A stretch of DNA of 18,626 nucleotides from Ruminococcus sp. Lineage in GTDB: Bacteria; Bacillota; Clostridia; Oscillospirales; Ruminococcaceae. The stretch spans positions 1 through 18,626 of the forward strand of contig JAGAQS010000095.1 of the NCBI GenBank assembly GCA_017622635.1, read 5' to 3'. This document shows, one piece after another, positions 7,547 to 18,600 of this stretch. Position 1 is the first letter of the stretch; each line of letters begins with the position of its first letter. The position numbers and the translations under genes are program-made. The notes under the pieces were generated by a model. The model saw only the letters and a list, made by a program, of their open reading frames with translations, did not search any database and was not told the origin of the DNA.

Positions 7547-8821
7547 ATGCTTTTGAAAAAAATAAGATTATTGAATATCGTTATATGTATAATTACTGTT
7601 CTGTCGCTTCTTTCACTGATGATTCCGTCACAGAAAATTCATGCGGAGGATGGAAATAAATCTCTTACACTGGTATGCGTAAATGATGATGTTGTTCTTC
7701 CGGGTATGCAGTGGAAACTTTACAAGGTCGGCAAACGACGCAATACAGCACAGAATTTTGTGCAGACGGGCGATTTTTCGGCATTTCAGGTTAATCTGCG
7801 TAATCTCACCGTGGAAAGAGTAACAGAAGCCGCACAGTCTTTTCAGGCTTATGCGATTGCAAACAAAATCAAGCCGTTGAGAGAGGGTACAACAGACAAA
7901 AACGGAGAAGTTACTTTTACAGGTCTTGACGCAGGTCTTTATCTTCTGTCAGGAAAACTTCTTAAAATCGACAGTCATTATTATGTACCGGGTGTATCTC
8001 TTGTTGAAATAAAAGAAGATGATGATAATTTAAGATATAATGCATATCCTAAGTTCTCATATCAGGTAATGAATGCAACACCGAAAAATTATACTGTAAG
8101 GAAAGTCTGGTCAAATGATGAGGACAGAATAGACGAACGTCCGAAATCAGTTACCGTTAATATTTACAGGGACGATGAATTTTATGATTCCGCTGTCCTT
8201 GATGAATCAAATGACTGGAAATACAGGTGGGTTGATGATAAGGGCGTTTCTTCATGGATTGTAATGGAAGATGAAATCCCTTCCGATTATGAAATGAAAG
8301 TTACTTATGATGAATCACATTATCTTATTGAAAACGCCTACTTTGAAGATGCAGGAACATTTACTGTTACAACTACAGTCACTACTGCATCAACTACCAC
8401 TTTGGTATCCAACAATACAGTGACAACAACGGCAACAGGCTCAGGTTCGATTGGTGACGGTTCTGACACAAGAACAAATACAACAACTGTTACTACAGTT
8501 TCAGGACCTATTGGCGACGGTTCTGCAACAAGAACAAATACGGCGACTACAGTTTCAGGTCCTATCGGTGACGGTTCTGCAACAAATACAACAACGTCAG
8601 GTACGGGCGATAACAATTCGTCAACAAAAACAGGAACGTCGTCCGGTTCAGGTGGAGGAAATAGCGGAGGTTCTGGCGGTGGAAACAGCGGAAGCTCCGG
8701 CAACGGAAAACTTCCGCAGACAGGTCAGTTATGGTGGCCCGTTGTACCGCTTTCAATCGGCGGTGTGATTCTTATTGCGGCAGGTCTGACAATAAGGGCA
8801 AGAAAAAAATCAGATGAATGA
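7547..8821 (+). CDS. LPXTG-anchored pilin-like surface protein (SpaA/Cna-B type)
   Basis: A 424-residue exported protein. A signal peptide (1-33, cut after IHA) leads into an N-terminal pilin domain (about 37-165), then the pilin-motif-like sequence YNAYPK (Lys169), where sortase C would join subunits. A Cna-B domain follows (about 180-268: VRKVWSNDEDR, RPKSVTVNIYRD, and WIVMEDEIPSDY resembling an E box). After it come a Thr/Ser/Gly-rich stalk (270-387) and a sorting signal: LPQTG (389-393), a hydrophobic helix and RARKKSDE. The architecture suits a backbone or basal pilin. I chose the ATG at 7547 because the in-frame TTG at 7511 has no ribosome site, whereas AAGGAAAGGCAGG precedes 7547, though spaced rather far (about 11 bases). 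No sortase is in the window. Confidence 0.85.
   Translation: MLLKKIRLLNIVICIITVLSLLSLMIPSQKIHAEDGNKSLTLVCVNDDVVLPGMQWKLYKVGKRRNTAQNFVQTGDFSAFQVNLRNLTVERVTEAAQSFQAYAIANKIKPLREGTTDKNGEVTFTGLDAGLYLLSGKLLKIDSHYYVPGVSLVEIKEDDDNLRYNAYPKFSYQVMNATPKNYTVRKVWSNDEDRIDERPKSVTVNIYRDDEFYDSAVLDESNDWKYRWVDDKGVSSWIVMEDEIPSDYEMKVTYDESHYLIENAYFEDAGTFTVTTTVTTASTTTLVSNNTVTTTATGSGSIGDGSDTRTNTTTVTTVSGPIGDGSATRTNTATTVSGPIGDGSATNTTTSGTGDNNSSTKTGTSSGSGGGNSGGSGGGNSGSSGNGKLPQTGQLWWPVVPLSIGGVILIAAGLTIRARKKSDE
8444..8599 (+). repeat. In-frame stalk repeat, 18-20 residues per unit
   Basis: Three consecutive units within the stalk of the LPXTG protein: a 20-residue unit starting GSIGDGSDTRT, an 18-residue unit starting GPIGDGSATRT, and a truncated unit starting GPIGDGSATNT. 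DNA identity between units 2 and 3 is high (GG[AT]CCTAT then GACGGTTCTGCAACAA), so copy number may vary between strains. Confidence 0.85.
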
Positions 8822-8848
8822 TAACTTTATTTAAAAGGAATTGAGTGT

Positions 8849-9052
8849 ATGACTGATAAGGAACTGCGTAAGCTGAAACGTTCTGAACTGCTTGATTTGC
8901 TGTTATATATGCGTAAAGAACTTGACGAACTTCAGGAGGAAAACGAAAACCTCAGAAAACAACTGAAAGATTCGGCGGAAAACCGTGAAATGCTTGAAAA
9001 AATTTTTAAAGCCGTATGTACGGAAGAACAGAAAAAGGAGTCTGACGTATGA
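8849..9052 (+). CDS. Small coiled-coil protein of unknown function
   Basis: A 67-residue, highly charged protein without signal peptide or membrane segment. Residues 5-57 read as one long helix with heptad-like leucines (LLDLLLY, LDELQEE, NENLRKQL) and should form a coiled coil. AAAGGAA lies eight bases before the ATG. The gene begins 27 bases after the LPXTG gene, and its stop overlaps the signal peptidase start as ATGA, so the two are translationally coupled. I do not recognise the family. The position suggests a cytoplasmic accessory or scaffold for export or assembly of the surface proteins, but nothing in the sequence proves it. Confidence 0.75.
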   Translation: MTDKELRKLKRSELLDLLLYMRKELDELQEENENLRKQLKDSAENREMLEKIFKAVCTEEQKKESDV

Positions 9053-9642
9053 GCAGAAAACGGCTGAATGTTTCAATGGAAAATCTTCCGACTGCCGAAC
9101 AGTTTGAATCGGAACTGAAACGTATAAGATACCGCAAGGATTTTTCAAGAATATTGAAAAGCACGATTTCGTCACTTCTTGTGGTTGCGGCAATTGCAGT
9201 GCTTATCTCAATGCTTCTGCTTCCTATTCTCAGGGTTACGGGTTCAAGTATGACTCCTACAATGCAGAATGATGAACTTGTTGTTTGTTCAAAGAGAAGC
9301 AACTTCAAGGCAGGAGATATTGTGGCATTCTACTACAATAACAAAATTCTCCTTAAAAGAGTTATAGGAACGGCAGGCGACGTTATAGACATCAAAGAGG
9401 ACGGCACTGTTTTTCTGAACGGTGAGGAACTCGATGAACCTTATGTCAATGAAAAATCTTTGGGAACGTGTGATATTGAATTGCCTTATCAGGTCCCCGA
9501 CAACAGAATATTTGTAATGGGTGACCACCGTTCAGTTTCTGTTGACAGCCGTTCAACTACTGTGGGTTGTATCGCTGATGAATATGTTATCGGAAAAGTT
9601 ATTTTCAGACTATGGCCCTGGAAATCAATTGGTACAGTATGA
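9049..9642 (+). CDS. lepB: Signal peptidase I (S26 family)
   Basis: A 197-residue membrane protease that removes signal peptides from exported proteins. A cytoplasmic N-terminal stretch is followed by one membrane segment (about 38-62), then the catalytic domain outside. Catalytic Ser67 is in GSSMTPT, general-base Lys103 in LLKRVIG, and the conserved GDHRSVSVDSR (158-168) is box E, with His in place of the more usual Asn. The Ser/Lys dyad marks it as the bacterial P type rather than the Ser/His SipW type. It overlaps the coiled-coil gene by ATGA and sits between two genes whose products have signal peptides, so it may be dedicated to these surface proteins. No terminator precedes the giant gene 51 bases downstream. 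Confidence 0.93.
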   Translation: MSRKRLNVSMENLPTAEQFESELKRIRYRKDFSRILKSTISSLLVVAAIAVLISMLLLPILRVTGSSMTPTMQNDELVVCSKRSNFKAGDIVAFYYNNKILLKRVIGTAGDVIDIKEDGTVFLNGEELDEPYVNEKSLGTCDIELPYQVPDNRIFVMGDHRSVSVDSRSTTVGCIADEYVIGKVIFRLWPWKSIGTV

Positions 9643-9680
9643 TTTTTGAATTTATGTAATATTTATTAAAAAATTTTAGA

Positions 9681-9696
9681 GGAGGGAGCTTCATTG
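9681..9696 (+). promoter_or_regulatory. Ribosome binding site and TTG start of the giant surface gene
   Basis: GGAGG (9681-9685, inside a longer GAGGAGGGAG) lies eight bases before TTG (9694-9696). No ATG follows until the end of the signal peptide (9817), and an in-frame TAA is at 9667. The TTG is therefore the only start that gives an intact signal peptide. Confidence 0.87.
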
Positions 9697-12600
9697 AAGA
9701 GATTTCAATCTATTATTCAGAAATATATTACAAATCATCAGAAACATAAAAAATATCTTGCGGCAGTGTTAGCTCTGTCCATTCTTGTGTCATTCGCTGT
9801 TCCTGTCAGCCTTATTATGCCCGCTGTCAGCATGACAAATGGTGAATCTCCGCAGGCTGACTATGATAATAATATTGTGGCTTTGGCTAATGATACACCA
9901 CCTGCATTTGATTTAAGTCAGTATCCTGATTGTTTGGATATGATGAGTGCTAATAGTTGGAGTATGTATGTTAGTAATTATGGGGAAGAGGGTAGCTTAT
10001 TTAATAAAAATAATAATAGCACTGGCAATGGTATAGATACTGATTATGGTGATTACCAAGGAAAAGAGTTAGAGTTCTATTTTGATTATACATTCAATAA
10101 TAAATTAGATTATTTCGATTATGGTTTAAATAAAAAATATATGTACATAAATTTTAAATTAAGTACTGGTCTTACTCTTAGTTCAAATACGAAAACTGGA
10201 AATGTCATGGATACTGAATATAATTCTGAATTGCAAGCCGGAACTTATGAGATTAAAGATGATGGATATATTTTAGTAACACTTACAGAAAATTATATTA
10301 ATTATATTAACAAGGGTAGTGGTAAAATTACTGGTACGCTTAAATTTTATGGTACATTATCAATTGACAATGATGCAGATGGCAATCAAAATTTTTGGTT
10401 TGGTAATTATAATATTCCCGTTACATTTCAGGAGAAAAATCCTACAATAACTAAGAATGGCAATGTAAATAGTTCAAATGGTTGTATAGAATGGACTGTT
10501 ACAATAAACAATCAAAATAAAAATGATTTAAATAAATATGAATTGTATGATGACATGCTGAAAAAAGCAAGCGAAGTAACATTTAATCCTAAAGATACAG
10601 GTACTTGTGATAAAACGAATGGTAAAATTACTTTTGCGAATGGCTTAGAAAATCAGCAGCAGATTACAATTACATATAAAACTCCCATAGATGCATATAA
10701 TACAAATATTAAAAATAATGCATCATTAAAGAAAAATGGTGTTGAAAAAAGTCCAGGTTCAAAAGAAGTATGGATTGGTCAACCTGTAAATGTTACTAAG
10801 ACAGGTACAGCTGACTATAGTACAGGTAACAAGACATATAACAATGAGGTTATCTGGACAATTGAAATAAACAGTTGTTATGGACAGTCACTGGACGGTT
10901 ATATAATTGATGATGCTAATTTCCCGAGCAACGTTTCAGATATAACAGTTTCACCCAATGCTTCTTTGAAAAATAATGACGGCAAATACATTCTCAGTAC
11001 AAATGAAAAGAGTGTAACTCTTACTTATAAGCAGAAAGTAAACAATATTGGTAATGTATATAATATAGTAACCGTTAAAACTCCGGACGGAAACAATTCT
11101 GTAACGGGAGATAATACAGTTACATATCAATCAAAGTCAAATTTGTATAATTTAACTAAAGAGGGTTCTTATGACAAAGACACACATTTAATTAAATGGA
11201 CTGTCAAAGTTTCTTCTACAAACGGTTCTTCTTTAAACGGATATAAGTTATTTGATGAGGGCTTTAAAAATGCGGTTGATAGTAAGTTCTATGTAAATTA
11301 TACCAATAATGAATTTAATGATTATAATTTGAGTGAATCAACTATGACATTGAACAGTAACAGCAGTAACATTGAGTTCTATTACTATACTAAAGCAACT
11401 GCCAGTGATTCAGGAAAAGACGTTACAAACAGCGTTGAACTTAAAAATCCTGATGATACTTCTTTTAAAGACCCTACTTCAAAAACGGTGAAAGTTGATG
11501 AGTTTAGAAACGAACTTTCTAAACAGGTAGTAAGTTATGAAAGTAATTCTGTTGCAAGCAAAGGTGAAATCAAACAGGTTATTGGTTGGAAAGCAAGTAT
11601 TACATATGATAATAACCTTGCAAATAAGACATATACAGATACACTTTCAGTTAATGGCGAAAGTAATGCAACACATACTATTACGCAGAAACAGCTGGAC
11701 GCTATTGAAGTATATGCAAAAGTAAAAAATAGTGATGGTCGTACAAAATTAGTTAAAGGTAATGACTATACAATTGATCCAACTGATAATGGCTTTACAG
11801 TTAAATTTAATGCTACACTTGATGAAAAAGGTTATAATTATGTTGATATTGAATACAATACAACTGCAACAATACCCGCAAGTGAAAGTTATGATACTAT
11901 TACTGAATTTAAAAACAGCGGTAGTGGTTTTGGCGATGGTGCAAGTGTTAGTCATTCAATTACCAGAGGAAATCCGAATGTAGATAACAAGTTAAATCTT
12001 ATAGTTAACAAAACATGGGACGGCAATGATGATGAAAGTAAAAGACCTGATGTCTATATAAAAGTAATGTATCAGACAAAGGTTGGAAATGCATCAGCCA
12101 GTGAATGGAAACCCCTTAAAAAGGATTCGAGCGGAAATCCTTCTGTTGAAGAAACTCTTAATGACAATTATATTGTTGAATTAAAGAAAGATGGTACATG
12201 GTCAACAGTGTTAAATGGTCTTCCTATGGAAAAATCTTATGCACTTGACGACGGTACAAAGAGTGAAGTTACTTATTATTATTATAAGCTGGTTGAAGTT
12301 GATAAAGACGGTACCGAAATCAAGCATATTCCGACAGAAAACGGCTTATATAGAGTAAGCAACAGTGATAATACAAATACCGATTCTGCTTCACAGTCAT
12401 TGACCGTTACTAATACCTATTATGGTAATATTAACATAACAGGTATTAAGAACTGGAGTAATGATAGCGATTATACAGGTGACAGAAAAGGAGTTACTGT
12501 TGAACTGCGTCGTTCAACTGACCAGTATAACTGGAGCAGTTATACAGTTGTTGAAACTAAGACTTTAGACAGCAGTAATAATTGGTCTTATACATGGAAC

Positions 12601-15600
12601 AATCTTCCGTCAAGAGGTTTTGAACACGGAGATGTTGTAACTTACTACTATAAGTTGGTTGAAACCAAATGCGGTGATACAACTATTGATGATAATAACA
12701 AAATTATTTTTACTGATAATGGTTATTATGAATCAAGTGTTTCAAGTAATGTTACGAATAGTTCAAACCAGACTCTTAGTGTTACAAATACGTTCCATAA
12801 AAATATTGATATTTCAGGTCAGAAAATTTGGCGTGGTGACAATATTGAGAACAAACCGGCAATTACTCTCCAGTTGATGCGTAGTGAAAAGGATAAGAAT
12901 GACTGGAAAGAATATCGCAATTTAACATTAAATTCGGATAGTAACTGGGAATATTCTTTCAATAATCTTCCGACCAAAGCGATGGACAATAATCAGATTA
13001 AGGACTATGAGTACAAGGTTGTGGAAACAAAAATCGGAAATTATAATGTTTCTTCAAACAAGGCTATAGTAAACAATGGCTATTATATAGTTAGTTATAG
13101 TGATAATAATGCTATAAGTAATAATAAGAGTGATTTGAATATTACAAACACTTTCCACAAAACTAAAAATCTGACAATCACAGCTAATAAGGTGTGGGAC
13201 GATGAAGGTTATGTAGAAAAACGTCCTGATTCGATTATACTTCAGTTACAGAAAAAAGCAAACAATGGCAACTGGGAAAATTTCGGTGATGAAAAGACAA
13301 TAATTTCAAATGGTGATAATCAGTCTTGTTCATGGAATAATCTTGTTTCACAGAATATTGATGACCACGGAAATGTAACAGAGTATGCGTACAAAGTTGT
13401 AGAAGTCGGATATGTTGTCAATGGTAAAACGTACAGAATCCCTGATAACGAGACACTTGCAATAGACACAAGCGGCTTTTACGAAATAAAGTATGATAAT
13501 AAGGAATTAAAAGATTCAGGTACAGTAACAGTCACTAATGAATTTACTCCAAACGGTACAATAAGCATTACACCGAAAAAAGTCTGGGCAAAGGATACCG
13601 ATACAGCAAGATATGATAATGTTACATTGCGTGTGCAGGTAAAGAACGGCAATGAATGGGTAGACTACAGAGGCTCTGACGGAAATTTATTTGAAGTTAC
13701 GTTTGGACCGTCAGAAAATGACCCTACAGAGACTGAATTTAAAGACGGTCAGAATGTTGTTGTAAAGGTTACTTGGACAGGTGACGTTATATCAAATCTG
13801 CCGAAACAGAAAATCACAATTACTGAAGAAAATGTTGACGGTAAGACTGTAAGAAAGATTGATACAGAATATTATACTTACAGACTCGTTGAAGTATTTA
13901 ACGGAGAAGTTCTTGAGGCTAATGATAAAATCAGTGTTAAGAACGGAAATGACAAGTACGAAGTAACTTATTCCAGTGAGATAACCATGAATAACGGAGA
14001 ATTTACAGTTACAAATACATTTGTCAAGAACATAGGTGTTGATAAGTATGCAGTAGATGTAGTTGTCAATAACGGAAATGTTATTGTCAAAAATAAGGGT
14101 AAGGAAATTTCTATTGATAAAGATATTTTAACAGATGAAAATTCTCCTTATAAGAAAACCATTGACGGTAAACAATACTATGTATTCAACTGGGTTCTTG
14201 ATTTTGATACTCCCGGTATGAGTAGTTCTACATTTGACCAGCTTCCTAAAGGTTTTACTCTTGTGGATAAAGAAATTTACAAAGAAATGCCTTGGGGGCC
14301 TAGTGTACAAATAGTAGATTTTAAAACGCCATTTAATAGCACAGTAAAGAATTATTGTTCTGATGGTTATTATTGGAGACCATATTTTGTTTATTCAAAT
14401 ATGAATGGTGCTAGTAGCACTGGTATAACTAATCCAACAAAGCAATCAATGTTGTCACAGGTTGTTGGTAGTAAAACTGATGGATATTTTTATGATACAG
14501 TAAGTAACAAAGTTTATTTTTCTAAACCAAAAGTTAATGAAGGAGTTGTTTTTGAAATTTGCTATTCCACTAAAGTTGAGTGTGCAACACTGGACGCTAT
14601 GATTCAGAAAAAAAGCTATCCTGTTACTAACCATGTTATAAAGCTGGAGGATAATGGTAAGGAAACTAAGGAAGACTCAGAGGCAACTGTATTGATTAAA
14701 AATCAGGCTCCTTCCGACCTTATCAGCAAAGAATATGTAGCAAATGCAAATCAGGGTTGGATAGGCTTCTCACTGGATATCAACCCCGACGGAAAAAACC
14801 TTTCCAACGGCGATACCATTGACATTGAAGATATTTTCAAAACTGAAAGCTACATTGACAAAGACAAAGACAATCAGTTTACACCAGGTTCAAATCTCGT
14901 TGACGTTCTTATGAAGAGCATTTCAATTTACAGTGTTGATGCGAACGGAAATGAAACAAAACTTGACAGAAATAATTATATACTGAATTTTGAGAGTAAC
15001 GAAAAAGGTGTGACAAACCGTGACAATGAAACAGGCGAGGCGTTAATAAAACTTACCGTCCCCGATGAAACGCATATCAGGGTCAAATATCTGTATAAGA
15101 TGATTGCAAACAATAACACGCCTTCTGTACGCAACGGGTGCAAGAGTTCTGAAAGAGATAAGGTTACGGGTAAATTCCCGATAATGGCTCCCGGTATGGT
15201 GCCACCGGTAGGGGATACAATTACATTCAGCAATACCGCAAAACTCTATTCTGACGGTGTTTCTGCTGAAGATTCAGTAAATTCACAGGAATATGTTGTT
15301 TCAAGGTCAGGTGCTACGATTTCTACAAATGCACTTCCTAAAATCAAGAAAGTCAATGTCGGAAATTATAATATTAATAATCTGTCATCAAAATTCCTGC
15401 TTGCACGTTATGACGATTCAAAGAAACAGTGGCTTTATGCTACTGAGATTAATGAGCAAAATGCAATAACAAAATGGAGTGACGGCTTTACAGGTTTGAC
15501 CGTATGTAAAAACGCAGAACCAATTAACGTAGGTGAATCTTATTATCAGATTTCACTTGATAAAAATTCACTTTATAAGTTGGTGGAAGTAAGAGTTCCT

Positions 15601-18600
15601 ACAGGATACGAGGGCTCAAACCTTAACTTGAGTGATGCTGAGTTTGAACAACTGATAAGACAGTATCTGAATGACAAAACTAAGACTAAATTGAATGGAA
15701 AAGATTATTCTGTATTCCTTGAAAAATATGTTCCTGTATATTACTTTGTGTATAACAGTATAATTACTTCTTATCCTGACGGTATTAATTCAAGTGATGT
15801 AATTCAGGTTAAATCAGGTGAAGACGTTGAAATTCCAAACAGCGAGTTGATTGACATCGGTGTAGATAAACAGTGGGTTGACGGAGAAAAGGCGGATTCA
15901 ACAATTGATGTGGAATTATATTGGTCTTACAATAAATCCACTTCAAAAATGCCGTCTGACGCACAGCTTGCAACTGCTGAAGAACTTGGAATTATGTATG
16001 GTGGATTTTCAGCTAACAAAACCGTAAATTCGGGTAAAAATCAAAAAGTATGGGAAGATTTACCGAATGGTAAAGACAGCAAACCTATTTATTATTACAT
16101 CAAAGAAACGGCTTATACAATCGATAACATGAAGTACACGCTTGTTACAGATAAAGAAAAGGAAAATTATGGAAAATATGTTACAGAAAATGGTTATGTT
16201 GGTGAATATTTTCCGACTTATGTCGGAAATGCCACAAATTCCGATTCTGTAATTACAGTTAATAATTCTCAGAAACTGATTCTTAAAAAAGTATGGAAAA
16301 ATGCTTCTAATATGCCGTTAAGTGCAGGCAAAATTCCGGCAGATGAAATTCTTGTAACAATTTATGGTACAGATAAATCAGATGCTGAAGTAGAACTTTT
16401 CAAAGATGTTAGAGTAACAAAAGACGACAACTGGGAACGTGACATAACTGAGTTGCTTAAAACAAATGAAATCAACCTTGAAGATTACAAGAGTTTCAGG
16501 GCTGAGGAATCGGGATTCGATACAAAAGATTATGTAGTCAGCTGTGTATTCAATCTTAACGCAGATACAGGTGAAATTACGGTAACAAATAAGTGCGTCA
16601 ATGCTACAGATGCGTCTGTAACCGTAAATAAATCGTGGAGCGACGGAAACGATACACACGAAAAGGATTCAATTAAAGTTTCGCTTTATCAGTCAACATC
16701 ACCAATTTCAGATATTACAAATCTTACATCTGACGATTTATCAGGTGCAAAGCTTTATGAAAATGTTGAGTTGAATGTGAAGAATGATTGGTCATATACA
16801 TGGACCGGTCTGCCGTTGGATAACAGTACTGATGAAACAAACGCAACTGAAAGTTATTACTATTATGTATTGGAAACTGATGTCATAATTGATGGCGACG
16901 ATGAAAATAAAACTAATGCAAAGAAGTATGAAACAACATATTCTTACGATAAACCAAACAATAGTAAAACCACATATACAATAAATAATACACGTAATTC
17001 TATCAAGGTTCAGAAAGAATGGTATGATGTAAATAATGAACTTATTCCGAATGAATTTATTGATGAAGCAGACGGCAGTGTAACTCCAAACGAAGCATTA
17101 AACGGATTGGAAATTAAGCTGAGCCTATATGAAAAGGCAGAAAATCCGTTGATTCGTGACGGTTGTCACCCAAGTGAAGAGGGATATGAGGCAATTGCAA
17201 ATGAATATTTAAATGCAATTCAAAGTATTTATGCTACTCCTCCGGAAAAGGAACTGGAAATTATAGCTTTGGGTGATTCTATTACAGATGGATATCAGAC
17301 CTTTTCTAAAGGTGAAAAATGTTATCCCAGTAAATTAACTTCATTCTTAACTAATAAAAGTTATAAGCTTAAAGGTAATTCAGTTGTAAATAGGGGTGAA
17401 AGTGGTCAAAGACTGGGTAATAGTGCTGATGATGGTGATACTATTAGAAACAGAGTAAAGAGTCAGATTACAGATACTGCAGATATTGTTCTTTTGCTTG
17501 GTGGTACTAATGATATACATCAAGATAGGTATAATAATAATGCATGGTCTAATCCTACAGAATGTATGAGGAGATTAGAGGCTTGTATTGGAGAAATACA
17601 AGCAAAAGCTGAAAATGCTATAATCATTGTAGGAAGCATTCCTCATTTTGATTATGTTGGTGCTGACGGTAATGCAACAACGGCTTCTACTTGGTGGGGG
17701 GTAAATGAGGAAGATGCTAATAAATATATCGACCAGTATAATGCATTAATAAACGCTTATACAGAATCTAATGATAGTGATAATGTTTACTATGTAGATA
17801 CTTGCACAGCTGTTGATGGAATTTCTCCTGCAAAGGATGAAAATGGTAATCCTCTTTCTGAGATTACTCTCAACAGTGGTAATAACTGGACAGCAATAGT
17901 TGACGTTACAGGTAATGACAAGTATTATTTTGAAGAAACACAAGTCATACTGAGTGACGAAGATGTTACTGACGATTGGAAAGTAAGTTATAAAGATAAC
18001 GGACAGACAGCAGGAGGTCAGACACCTATTATCGTAAAGAATAAAAAAGCACCTGTTCCGACAACATCAGTTTTCATTGAAAAGACATGGGTAGGTGATA
18101 ATGCAGATACTGATGCTTCGGAGAGAGCAAAAATCAAGCTTGAACTCTGGAGAACTGCAACGCCGGATGTTGAAGATAGCTGGGAATGGTACGCAGATGT
18201 TGATTCACAGCATACCGGTACAGGCAATGTATGGACATATACCTGTGATAATCTTCCGGCTAAGGATAATTTCGGTAATGCGTATAGTTACAAAGTTGTT
18301 GAATTGGATATGGACGGCTATACTGTTTCGTACGATAATCCTGATAGCGTAATAGCTTTGGAAAACGGTAACGCAGGTACTCTTAAACTCACTAATACAA
18401 GAACAGTTTCACTGAAATTCAAGAAAATATGGTCTGACGGTGATACTAATGAACATCTTAATGATAAAGTTGAGGTGAAAGTTTACCGCTCTACCAATCC
18501 CGATGACGCAAAAAAATATATTATTGATGACAAAAATCTTATACTGCATATTTCTTCGGAGAATGTTTCAGTCGGAGTTAATTCAAGTACATCTGTAACT

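Noticed and set aside
8338..8768. Overlapping frames on both strands across the Thr-rich stalk
   Set aside because: They are shadows of the repetitive stalk sequence, which biases all frames against stops; none has a ribosome site or domain.
11537..12877. Short plus-strand frames (11537, 11762, 12659) inside the giant gene
   Set aside because: They are in the +2 frame of a continuous coding frame, are low in complexity (Leu/Ile/Met-rich) and lack start signals.
17146..17250. The DGCHPSEEGY block as the remnant of a separate, truncated SGNH gene
   Set aside because: The later part lacks its own Asp-His block, and no second GDS block exists upstream. One complete set of motifs in permuted order is the simpler reading, though a recombination origin is kept as a refutation test.
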